From NCBI GenBank assembly GCA_964551735.1, contig CAZKEF010000052.1, positions 1 through 35,704 on the forward strand: DNA of 35,704 nucleotides, written 5' to 3'. The position numbers and the translations under genes are program-made. Shown in pieces: positions 30,124 through 35,403 of this stretch. The DNA comes from DAOUAT01 sp964551735 (GTDB lineage Bacteria > Chloroflexota > Anaerolineae > CG2-30-64-16). The notes beneath the pieces were generated by a model. It searched no databases and was not told the origin of the DNA. It saw only the letters and a program-made list of their open reading frames with translations. Positions within the stretch are counted from its first letter, which is position 1. Each line of letters opens with the position of its first letter.

Positions 30124-32133
30124 TCAGCGTAATGTCGCGATCAAGGCCTCGAACGGCGCCAAGTGCAGCCCATCGAGCCTGGCTTCTTCTCCCTCGCGGC
30201 CGCGAGACGAAAAGATGACGCTGCCGTCCGCCTTGTCAGGCACGTCCAACTTCACCACGCGCGGCCGCGCCGAGTAGTTGAGCGCCACCAGCACGGCCTG
30301 CTCCGGCGTCTCGCGCAGGAAGGCCAGGGTGCCCCGCGAGCGCTCGGCCAGGGGGCGGTATTCGCCGGCCATCAGCGCGGGCGTGCTGCGGCGGACCTGG
30401 ATCAGCCGGCGGTAGTAGCTGAGCATGGACGCGGGGTCGCCGGCCTGGTCGTCGGCATTGACGCCCGCCGCGTAGTTCGGGTTCACCGGCAGCCAGGGTT
30501 CAACGTCGGCCGGGCAGAAGCCGGCGTTGGCCGCGTTCGCCCACTGCATGGGGGTGCGGTTCTTGTCACGGCTCATCCGGCCGGCGCGCAGCGCGGCCTC
30601 GGCCGGGTCGGCGCCCAGCGCCTCCACCTCGGCCCGGTAGTACCACGTCGCCATGGTGTCGCGCAACCGTGCCGGGTCGGTGATGAGTAGGTCGCTCATG
30701 CCGATCTCGTCGCCGTTGTAGAGGAACGGCGTGCCGCGCAGGGTTAGCGTCAGCGCCGCGTTGACCCGCGCCAGCTCGGCCGCGTGGCGGCCGCCGCCGC
30801 CAAACGCGGACAGCATACGGGAGGAGTCGTGGTTGCCCAGGGTGTTGCATGGCCAGCCGCGTACGGGCAGCGCATCCAACCGGGCCAGGCGCGCCCGCTG
30901 GTTGCGGCGCACGTGGGCTGGGGTGATGCGGTCGGTCCGCATCAGCGGGAAGTTGAAGACCAGGTGCAGCTCGTCCCCGCCGTCTCCCATGTACGCGATG
31001 TCGTCGTCCTCACCCACCAACATGCGGTCACCGGGGTATTCGTCCAGGATGGCCCGCAGTTCCTTCATCAGGTCGTGCAGGCCGGGGCCGCCCCACTGGT
31101 GCCGGAACATCTCGTTGAAGTAACGATGCGCCTGCGCTCGTGCCTCGGGCGTGGCTGCGGTCTCGGTGAAATGGCGCAGCCCGGCCAGGTCTAGCGGTAC
31201 GGTGTGCGGGGTCAGCGCCGGGTCTTCATAGATGGTGCCCAGCGCATCCAGCCGGAAGCCGTCCACCCCCATATCCAGCCAGAAGCGGGCCGCATCCCAC
31301 ATGGCCGCCTTGACCGCGGGGTTGCGCCAGTTCAGGTCGGGCTGCTGCTTCATGAAGTAGTGGTAGTAGTACTGATTCCGGTCGGGCACGTAGGTCCACG
31401 CGCTGCCGTCGAAGCACGATTGCCAGTTGTTGGGCGGCGTGTCGTGCCAGATGTACCAGTCGGCCTTGGGGTTGTCCCGGCTGGACTTGGACTCCAGGAA
31501 CCAGGCGTGCTCGTCGCTGGTGTGGTTCAGCACCAGATCCAGGATCACCCGAATGCCGCGCGCGTGCGCGCCGTCCAGGAAGGCCCGGAAATCGGCCATG
31601 GTGCCGTACTCCGGCGCGACGGCGCAGTAGTCGCTGATGTCGTAGCCGCAGTCCCAGTTGGGTGAGGGGAAGTGCGGCGAGAGCCAGATGGCGTCCACGC
31701 CCAGGTCGCGCAGATAGTCGAGCTTGCCGATGATGCCGGGGAAGTCGCCGATGCCGTCGCCGTCCCCGTCGGCGAACGAGCGCGGGTAGATCTGGTAGAA
31801 CAGGGCGGTCTGCCACCACTTCAGGTCGGACATGGGGTGCTCCTCAAGTTGGACGGCCTCTTCATGGCCGTCGTAATAGCGCACGATGGCGCGCGTGCCG
31901 TCGGGCGCGATGGTCACTTCACGGACGCCGGAGAAGGTGTAGTCCTCCCACAGCCCGGTGTCTCGGCTCAGGTCGGCCGTCATCTCTCCGTGGCAGGTCA
32001 GCACGCTCTCGTTGGTGCGGGTGTCCACCACCCGGTAGGTGGTGGTCTGCGTCAACGCGTAAAGGCCGCCGTGCGGCGGCCCTTCTTCGATGAGAACTAC
32101 GAAATGATCTGACGAACTAGCCATCTTCATCAT
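30124..32133 (-). CDS. GH13 alpha-glucosidase with extra N-terminal module
   Basis: The open frame encodes 669 aa. From residue 101 (MSDLKWWQTALFYQIYPRSF) it is a classic GH13 alpha-glucosidase/oligo-1,6-glucosidase: DLVLNHTSDEH (region I), GVDGFRLDALG (nucleophile Asp), LVGEDDDI (acid/base Glu), TLGNHDSSRM (region IV), plus KQQPDLNW. It hydrolyses terminal alpha-glucosidic bonds of small maltooligosaccharides or isomaltose, probably in the cytoplasm since no signal peptide is seen. Residues 1-100 form a separate small beta-rich module (YRVVDTRTNESVLTCHGEM, then VREVTIAPDGTRAIVRYYDG) that I do not recognise as a named domain. A strong ribosome-binding site (GAGGAGC) precedes the internal ATG at 31833, so a 569-aa product starting there is equally likely. 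No stop separates the two parts. Confidence 0.85.
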   Translation of the reverse strand: MMKMASSSDHFVVLIEEGPPHGGLYALTQTTTYRVVDTRTNESVLTCHGEMTADLSRDTGLWEDYTFSGVREVTIAPDGTRAIVRYYDGHEEAVQLEEHPMSDLKWWQTALFYQIYPRSFADGDGDGIGDFPGIIGKLDYLRDLGVDAIWLSPHFPSPNWDCGYDISDYCAVAPEYGTMADFRAFLDGAHARGIRVILDLVLNHTSDEHAWFLESKSSRDNPKADWYIWHDTPPNNWQSCFDGSAWTYVPDRNQYYYHYFMKQQPDLNWRNPAVKAAMWDAARFWLDMGVDGFRLDALGTIYEDPALTPHTVPLDLAGLRHFTETAATPEARAQAHRYFNEMFRHQWGGPGLHDLMKELRAILDEYPGDRMLVGEDDDIAYMGDGGDELHLVFNFPLMRTDRITPAHVRRNQRARLARLDALPVRGWPCNTLGNHDSSRMLSAFGGGGRHAAELARVNAALTLTLRGTPFLYNGDEIGMSDLLITDPARLRDTMATWYYRAEVEALGADPAEAALRAGRMSRDKNRTPMQWANAANAGFCPADVEPWLPVNPNYAAGVNADDQAGDPASMLSYYRRLIQVRRSTPALMAGEYRPLAERSRGTLAFLRETPEQAVLVALNYSARPRVVKLDVPDKADGSVIFSSRGREGEEARLDGLHLAPFEALIATLR

Positions 32134-32164
32134 CTTCGATCACCACATTGAATTCCCGTATCAT
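32117..32164 (-). pseudogene. HicB-like antitoxin 5' remnant (15 codons) ahead of the alpha-glucosidase
   Basis: An ATG at 32164, preceded by an ideal GGAGG at eight bases, opens MIREFNVVIEDDEDG and then stops at TAG. The sequence resembles the start of HicB-family antitoxins (FNVVIEEDEDGW/Y...). The TAG stands where a Trp/Tyr codon would be expected, and homology ends soon after. The start codons of the alpha-glucosidase frame lie inside it in another frame. It is either a decayed antitoxin start or a recruited leader peptide. The match is short, so the identity is tentative. Confidence 0.35.
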
Positions 32165-32203
32165 GTTTCACGCCTCCAACGCCCTACGATGCTTCCTGCA
32201 AGG

Positions 32204-32212
32204 AGTATATCA
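32204..32212 (-). promoter_or_regulatory. Extended -10 promoter candidate upstream of the alpha-glucosidase
   Basis: On the minus strand, TGATATACT is an extended -10 (TGnTATAAT type) about 40 bases before the 15-codon reading frame. No convincing -35 was found. Confidence 0.4.
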
Positions 32213-32240
32213 CTCATTCCAGGGAAGGGAAAGCGCGCCA

Positions 32241-32786
32241 TCACCAGATGTCCCCTTCTCGCCACGGCGCGACGAGCGTGCCGTGAAGATCCAGGGGCGG
32301 GGTCTTGGGCAGGCGCAGGATCATCACGTCCTCATCCGGCGTCGGGATCACACCCTCAGCGGTGAGGACCGCCAGGCGTCCGTGCCATTCCTCCCAGCCG
32401 AGGCGGGCGTAGAAGGCGGGCTCCGAGGGCGACAGCACACCCAGGTCATAGGCGGAGATGGCTGCCTCCAGCGCCCTCAGGACGCCGGAAGCGTACCCGC
32501 GGCCCTGATGGCGCGGCTCCGTCGCCACCGCTTCGACATAGGCGCTGTGCAGCGGCGTGCCGTTGCAGGTCAGCGTGCGCGGGATCCACAGCGCGTGGCT
32601 GACGAGCTCGTCGCCCAGGTAGCCCAGGACATGGGTCGCATCGGTGAACAGGCGCATGATGCCGGCGAAGTCTTCTTCGTAGGCGCGTGTGCAGAGCGCG
32701 ATGATGTCCTGACGTAGGGCCGAGGATAGGGAAGCCCCTGGCACGATCGTGATGTGCAAGGGTTCAGTAGGAGCAGTCGGAGACAT
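32241..32786 (-). CDS. GNAT acetyltransferase resembling aminoglycoside 2'-N-acetyltransferase AAC(2')-I
   Basis: The 181-aa GNAT protein has the acetyl-CoA loop HQGRGYASGVL at about residues 89-99. It lines up along its length with the AAC(2')-I family as I remember it: LRQDIIALCTRAYEEDF, YVEAVATEP, YDLGVLSPSEPAFYARLGWEEWHG, TPDEDVMILRLP and the end WREGDIW. The length is also the same (about 181 aa). That family acetylates the 2'-amino group of aminoglycosides and is chromosomal in mycobacteria and Providencia. Activity on drugs is not proven here, and cell-wall or metabolite substrates are possible. A TTG start four codons upstream is less likely than the ATG at 32786 with GAGAG. It lies next to the cassette array, on the same strand. 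Confidence 0.72.
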   Translation of the reverse strand: MSPTAPTEPLHITIVPGASLSSALRQDIIALCTRAYEEDFAGIMRLFTDATHVLGYLGDELVSHALWIPRTLTCNGTPLHSAYVEAVATEPRHQGRGYASGVLRALEAAISAYDLGVLSPSEPAFYARLGWEEWHGRLAVLTAEGVIPTPDEDVMILRLPKTPPLDLHGTLVAPWREGDIW

Positions 32787-32794
32787 TGGTTCTC

Positions 32795-32962
32795 TCAATT
32801 AATACGCATGCGGCGGGCCATTTCCGCTTTCGTGAGCTGCTGATCGGCCATCAGTTGACTGATCTGGAACGCCAACACGCGTTTGGCGGCCACGGCCTCG
32901 GCTTCTGCCAAGCGGCCTTCGTTTCCCAGAAAGAAGAATAGCCAGCGGTTTGCTGCAATGTC
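32795..32962 (-). pseudogene. Truncated XRE-type (HigA-like) antitoxin remnant
   Basis: Between an in-frame TGA at 32965-32963 and a TGA at 32797-32795 the minus strand reads FLGNEGRLAEAEAVAAKRV, followed by LAFQISQLMADQQLTKAEMARRM, then RIN and stop. This matches the start of the XRE-type antitoxin family that normally continues into a second DNA-binding helix (TSRxxLDRLLDP). Both the N-terminal Met region and the whole second half are missing. It lies between the acetyltransferase gene and the first attC-like site, and is probably a decayed cassette antitoxin. It has no recognisable toxin partner. Confidence 0.55.
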
Positions 32963-33018
32963 TCAACGGCGAGTCGTGGGTTTTGCTGGCGGTTGGCCCA
33001 CGATGCTCTGCTTTGCCG

Positions 33019-33112
33019 GCCTAACGAAAAACGTCACCTGCGCCTGCGGCCAGATTCCGTTCGCGACCCACAATCCCCCTGCTGCAGGCGTCAGGTGGAC
33101 GTGGTGTTAGGC
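33019..33112 (-). repeat. attC-like recombination site 1
   Basis: This is a 94-bp imperfect palindrome. The outer boxes are GCCTAAC (33019-33025) and GTTAGGC (33106-33112), fitting RYYYAAC/GTTRRRY. After an unpaired spacer the inner arms pair ACGTC, ACCTG and CGCCTGC with two single unpaired bases, a G and a T, in the right arm of the plus strand. Known attC bottom strands have such extrahelical bases on the R''-L'' side, so the site reads on the minus strand. Confidence 0.75.
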
Positions 33113-33199
33113 AAGGCCAAAACCCCAGACCCGCAAAACGACGCACGCTGCTCACGACGGCGAACCGTGGCGACTACCGCTGCCGACAAGCCACGTGGG
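33113..33199. other. Shared 3' cassette flank next to attC 1
   Basis: No gene is seen here. The segment contains ACGACGGCGAACCGTGGCGA, closely similar to a stretch right of attC 3 (GAGGGCGAACCGTGG). A looser version lies right of attC 2, and another match closes the window. It also holds the last bases before the antitoxin stop codon. Confidence 0.5.
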
Positions 33200-33460
33200 T
33201 TAGGGATGGAGTGCCGGTGCAGGAGTTGAGCCGGATGGCGCGGGAAGACGTGCACTTACCCTGGCCAGTTCGAGTAGGCCGCGTAGCGCATCATTGACGG
33301 CTTTGGTGTTCGGGAAAGCCTCAGCGATTTCAGGGTCAAGCACGACAATGTTTGAGGACTCCTTCAGACGCGCCGCGTATTTGCCGCGCACCATGACCCC
33401 GAAATCTTCACGGCGATACTCAGGGCGTAGCTCATCATGGACCATATCAACCTTCTTCAT
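33200..33460 (-). CDS. Antitoxin of cassette A (BrnT partner, small ribbon-helix-helix-like family)
   Basis: The 86-aa protein begins MKKVDMVHDELRPEYRREDF, followed by GVMVRGKYAARL and SSNIVVLDPEIAEAFPNTKAVNDALRGLL. This is a widespread antitoxin type that accompanies BrnT-like or other toxins and ends in a ribbon-helix-helix-like segment. The frame is open 32 codons upstream inside the toxin gene, but the family Met is at 33460. The last 20 residues (SARLPAPSGSTPAP...) look like read-out into the cassette's 3' flank. It overlaps the toxin gene by 14 bp. It would neutralise the toxin and repress the operon. Confidence 0.7.
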   Translation of the reverse strand: MKKVDMVHDELRPEYRREDFGVMVRGKYAARLKESSNIVVLDPEIAEAFPNTKAVNDALRGLLELARVSARLPAPSGSTPAPALHP

Positions 33461-33719
33461 AGAGTTTTCTCTCTGCCCGCGTGGCAGGTCGGGCGCTGAT
33501 GATCCTAATGCGTTCACCCCGCTCCGTGTGCGAAACGGCCAGCAAGCGACCGGCACTGGAAATGCCGAACGTGATCAAGCGCGCCTCAGTGATGGAATGA
33601 TCCGGGTTATCACCCGTGAGCGACAACTCATCTTCCAGCGCGGTAGCGGCTTCCTCGAAGGATACCTTGTGATCACGCAGGTTGATGGCGGCCTTCTTGG
33701 GATCCCACTCAAATTGCAT
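33447..33719 (-). CDS. brnT: BrnT-family toxin of cassette A
   Basis: This is a 90-aa RNase-type toxin with MQFEWDPKKAAINLRDHKVSF, the BrnT N-terminal signature. ARLITFGISSAGRLLAVSHTERG and RIRIISARPATRAERKLYEE follow, all in family order and length. BrnT toxins cleave RNA and are RelE-fold. GGAGCGG lies before the ATG. The gene precedes its antitoxin (toxin-first order), which is the BrnTA arrangement. Cassette-borne toxin-antitoxin pairs are known to stabilise integron arrays. Confidence 0.85.
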   Translation of the reverse strand: MQFEWDPKKAAINLRDHKVSFEEAATALEDELSLTGDNPDHSITEARLITFGISSAGRLLAVSHTERGERIRIISARPATRAERKLYEEG

Positions 33720-33754
33720 GTCCGCTCCGCTGCACCGGGGTGGGTAAACTGCCC

Positions 33755-33781
33755 GCCTGCCGTCATCGCTTGACAGCAGGC
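33755..33781 (-). repeat. Hairpin in the 5' leader of the cassette A toxin gene
   Basis: On the minus strand, GCCTGCTGTCA pairs with TGACGGCAGGC across an AGCGA loop. That is an 11-bp stem with one G-U pair, and it ends 35 bases before the toxin ATG. It lies downstream of the predicted promoter and could be an operator for the antitoxin or an RNA structure limiting toxin translation. Confidence 0.45.
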
Positions 33782-33796
33782 TTGTGGCCTACGCCC

Positions 33797-33825
33797 ATTT
33801 TACCTGGCTTTTGGGATCTGGTCTA
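33797..33825 (-). promoter_or_regulatory. Promoter candidate for the cassette A toxin-antitoxin pair
   Basis: On the minus strand, TAGACC (33825-33820) and TAAAAT (33802-33797) are separated by 17 bp. The -35 is only a partial match. It lies inside the cassette, between attC 2 and the toxin gene. Confidence 0.4.
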
Positions 33826-33895
33826 GTGTGAGTCTCGACGGCGAGTCGTGCATCACGGTGCTGTCGTGGTGATTGACCACAGTGTCGGATTGGAT

Positions 33896-33989
33896 GCCTA
33901 ACGAAAAATGTCACCTGCGCCTGCGGCCAGACAACTTTCGCGACCCACAATCCCCCCGCCGCAGGCGTCAGGTGGACGTGGTGTTAGGC
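33896..33989 (-). repeat. attC-like recombination site 2
   Basis: GCCTAAC (33896-33902) and GTTAGGC (33983-33989) bound a 94-bp site nearly identical to attC 1. The inner stem CGCCTGCGGC/GCCGCAGGCG is perfect here. A C-to-T change in the left arm keeps pairing through a G-T wobble, and two changes in the right arm improve the stem. The changes fit selection on folded structure. Confidence 0.75.
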
Positions 33990-34044
33990 CCTGCCCTGGC
34001 CTGATCCCACCCCACGCGAAAGCTGCTTATGACGGCGAATTCAC

Positions 34045-34311
34045 CTATGCCGTCTCAAGCCGCCTTTGCTCGACAAGCTTCTGTTGTAGCCACAGATTCG
34101 CCAAGGTTTCGACCTGCACCCCGCGCTGATGCGCCTGCTTTTCAAGCGCCGTGAATAGCTCGATCTCGATCGGCACAGCACATGCCATCGTGAACTTGAC
34201 ATCTGGCAGGTCGGGATTGTCGACTTCTGTAAAGTCATGGCTATCCCAGAACTCACCCATATCTTCATCGGTATCTGCTTGGGAAATACTGCTGAGTCTA
34301 TTGGCGTCCAT
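34045..34311 (-). CDS. CopG-type antitoxin of cassette B
   Basis: The 88-aa protein has DEDMGEFWDSHDFTEV at about residues 15-30, the recognisable N-terminal motif of the CopG-antitoxin family paired with BrnT-like toxins. A C-terminal ribbon-helix-helix follows (KFTMACAVPIEIELFTALEKQA, then GVQVETLANLWLQQKL). It overlaps the toxin gene by 14 bp, exactly as in cassette A. The role is toxin neutralisation and operon autorepression through the C-terminal DNA-binding fold. Confidence 0.8.
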   Translation of the reverse strand: MDANRLSSISQADTDEDMGEFWDSHDFTEVDNPDLPDVKFTMACAVPIEIELFTALEKQAHQRGVQVETLANLWLQQKLVEQRRLETA

Positions 34312-34585
34312 AGGTTCTGCGCTCTTTCTCGCTCATCTCACGCGCGCTGATGATGACGGCTGTCTTGCTTGTCGGCTTGTAGATGAAGAACACGGCCAGA
34401 TAGCGGCCGCCCAAGGACTGCCCGAAGCCCGCATACACGTCTTCTCCTTCGGTATGACCTCTTTCTGCAAAGCGGATCCGGGACCTACCAAGTAACGCCT
34501 GCCGGGCTTCACGATAGGTGACGCCGTGCTTGGCTTCAAGTTTCCCCTCAATATGCTCAGGACACACGATGGATTCAATCTGCAT
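34298..34585 (-). CDS. BrnT-like toxin of cassette B
   Basis: This is a 95-aa BrnT-superfamily toxin. KLEAKHGVTYREARQALLG replaces the KHGVSFEEA segment of classic BrnT, and GRYLAVFFIYKPTSKTAVIISAREMSEKERRTY matches the family core and C-terminus. The WDP box is absent (ESIVCPEHIEG), so this is a distinct subgroup from the cassette A toxin. The frame also allows a GTG start at 34609; the ATG at 34585 fits family length better, though neither has a good ribosome-binding site. It precedes and overlaps its antitoxin. Confidence 0.78.
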   Translation of the reverse strand: MQIESIVCPEHIEGKLEAKHGVTYREARQALLGRSRIRFAERGHTEGEDVYAGFGQSLGGRYLAVFFIYKPTSKTAVIISAREMSEKERRTYGRQ

Positions 34586-34641
34586 GACCCATAGCCCCAA
34601 CAGCTTCACCTCGAAATGGCTGCCATGTTCGCCGTGCCTAC

Positions 34642-34650
34642 ATTATACCA
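34642..34650 (-). promoter_or_regulatory. Extended -10 promoter of the cassette B toxin-antitoxin pair
   Basis: On the minus strand, TGGTATAAT is a perfect extended -10. A weak -35 (TTGTGC) lies 20 bp upstream. Transcription would start about 25-50 bases before the toxin start. The cassette thus appears to carry its own promoter, as toxin-antitoxin cassettes usually do. Confidence 0.6.
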
Positions 34651-34743
34651 TGTACCATACAGGGAGCGCACAAGGCTCCGCTCCCGCGGCAAGTGGTGAG
34701 TTGTGGATTCTTCTGTCGGTTGACCCACGTTACCCGATTGCCT

Positions 34744-34856
34744 GCCTAACGAAAAACGTCACCGGCGCCTGCGGCCAGATTCCGTTCGCGACCCACGATC
34801 CCCCCGCCGCAGGCGTCCACAGGATGCTTCGCGATCAGGTGGACGTGGTGTTAGGC
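34744..34856 (-). repeat. attC-like recombination site 3 (with 19-bp insertion)
   Basis: GCCTAAC (34744-34750) and GTTAGGC (34850-34856) bound a 113-bp site. It equals the other two except for a 19-nt insertion in the right arm (CACAGGATGCTTCGCGATC) and a T-to-G change in the left ACCTG box. The insertion creates a new internal pair, CGTCCAC...GTGGACG, which could compete with the normal attC fold. It may therefore be a weakened site. Confidence 0.65.
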
Positions 34857-34939
34857 CCCACCCAAACACCAGCCCCACAAAACGAAACCCGCCACCCATG
34901 AGGGCGAACCGTGGCCGACTACTGTGGTGCTACGCGACG
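34857..34939. other. Shared 3' cassette flank next to attC 3
   Basis: This segment is non-coding. It matches the flank right of attC 1 over about 70 bases by eye (ACAAAACGAAACCCGCC, then GAGGGCGAACCGTGG), and the end of the window (ACCCGCCACCCA) matches it again. Confidence 0.5.
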
Positions 34940-35167
34940 TTACGCAAACGCCGCCACAGCCACCGGCCGTTCTTGTGCCCAAGCACGTCGGTGCAGCTTG
35001 ATGCGTTCGATTTCGTGCAAGGTTTCAGCGGTCAAATAACTTTCGCCGCAGTTGGGGCAACTGACGAGTGGGATGTTCTCAATGACGAACAGGCTGACCC
35101 CGCGCCCGTAACTGCGCGACACGCGCCGCACTTGCGCACCATTCTTACCGCAAATGTCACAGACCAT
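34940..35167 (-). CDS. YgiT/MqsA-type zinc-finger antitoxin of cassette C
   Basis: The 75-aa protein has two zinc-binding Cys pairs: CDICG at residues 3-7 and CPNCGESYL at about 37-45. A short helical tail follows. This matches the YgiT-type zinc-finger domain of MqsA-like antitoxins, without the C-terminal helix-turn-helix of full MqsA. Such short zinc-finger proteins commonly sit downstream of DUF4258 proteins, as here with an 11-bp gap. The expected role is to bind and neutralise the upstream toxin. Confidence 0.78.
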   Translation of the reverse strand: MVCDICGKNGAQVRRVSRSYGRGVSLFVIENIPLVSCPNCGESYLTAETLHEIERIKLHRRAWAQERPVAVAAFA

Positions 35168-35178
35168 AAGCTCACCTG

Positions 35179-35403
35179 TTACTCACGAAAGACTGTAATC
35201 AGCACCAGTTTGTCGGTGGCGCCGAACCTGAGGACGACGGTCCCACCAGCGCCACCCAGGGCCTGGCCGTTCACCAGATACTTCCACTCGTCGGGCTGGC
35301 GGTCACGTTGGCGTTCGGTGATCTGACCGGTGAGGATGACGCTTTCGATGTCGAAGATGGTCAAACCGTCGGCATCCATCTCGTCTTCGGCGTGGCAGGC
35401 CAA
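35179..35403 (-). CDS. DUF4258 toxin-like protein of cassette C
   Basis: The 74-aa protein has HAEDEMDADGLTIFDIESVILTG at residues 4-26, the DUF4258 core helix, then TDKLVLITVFRE at its C-terminus. DUF4258 proteins are RelE/MqsR-like toxin candidates partnered by YgiT-type zinc fingers. The only in-frame start upstream of the core is a TTG at 35403; an ATG lies at 35379 (MDADGL). The normal N-terminal strand before HAxxxM is missing, since an in-frame TAA lies just upstream. The gene may be truncated or the start misplaced. Confidence 0.65.
   Translation of the reverse strand: MACHAEDEMDADGLTIFDIESVILTGQITERQRDRQPDEWKYLVNGQALGGAGGTVVLRFGATDKLVLITVFRE

Noticed and set aside
33019..34856. Reading the three palindromes as terminal repeats of a MITE or as CRISPR repeats
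   Set aside because: CRISPR is excluded by the 750-bp spacing and repeat size. A MITE is not fully excluded because the flanks are also shared, but the R-box/spacer/bulge pattern and consistent gene orientation fit attC better.
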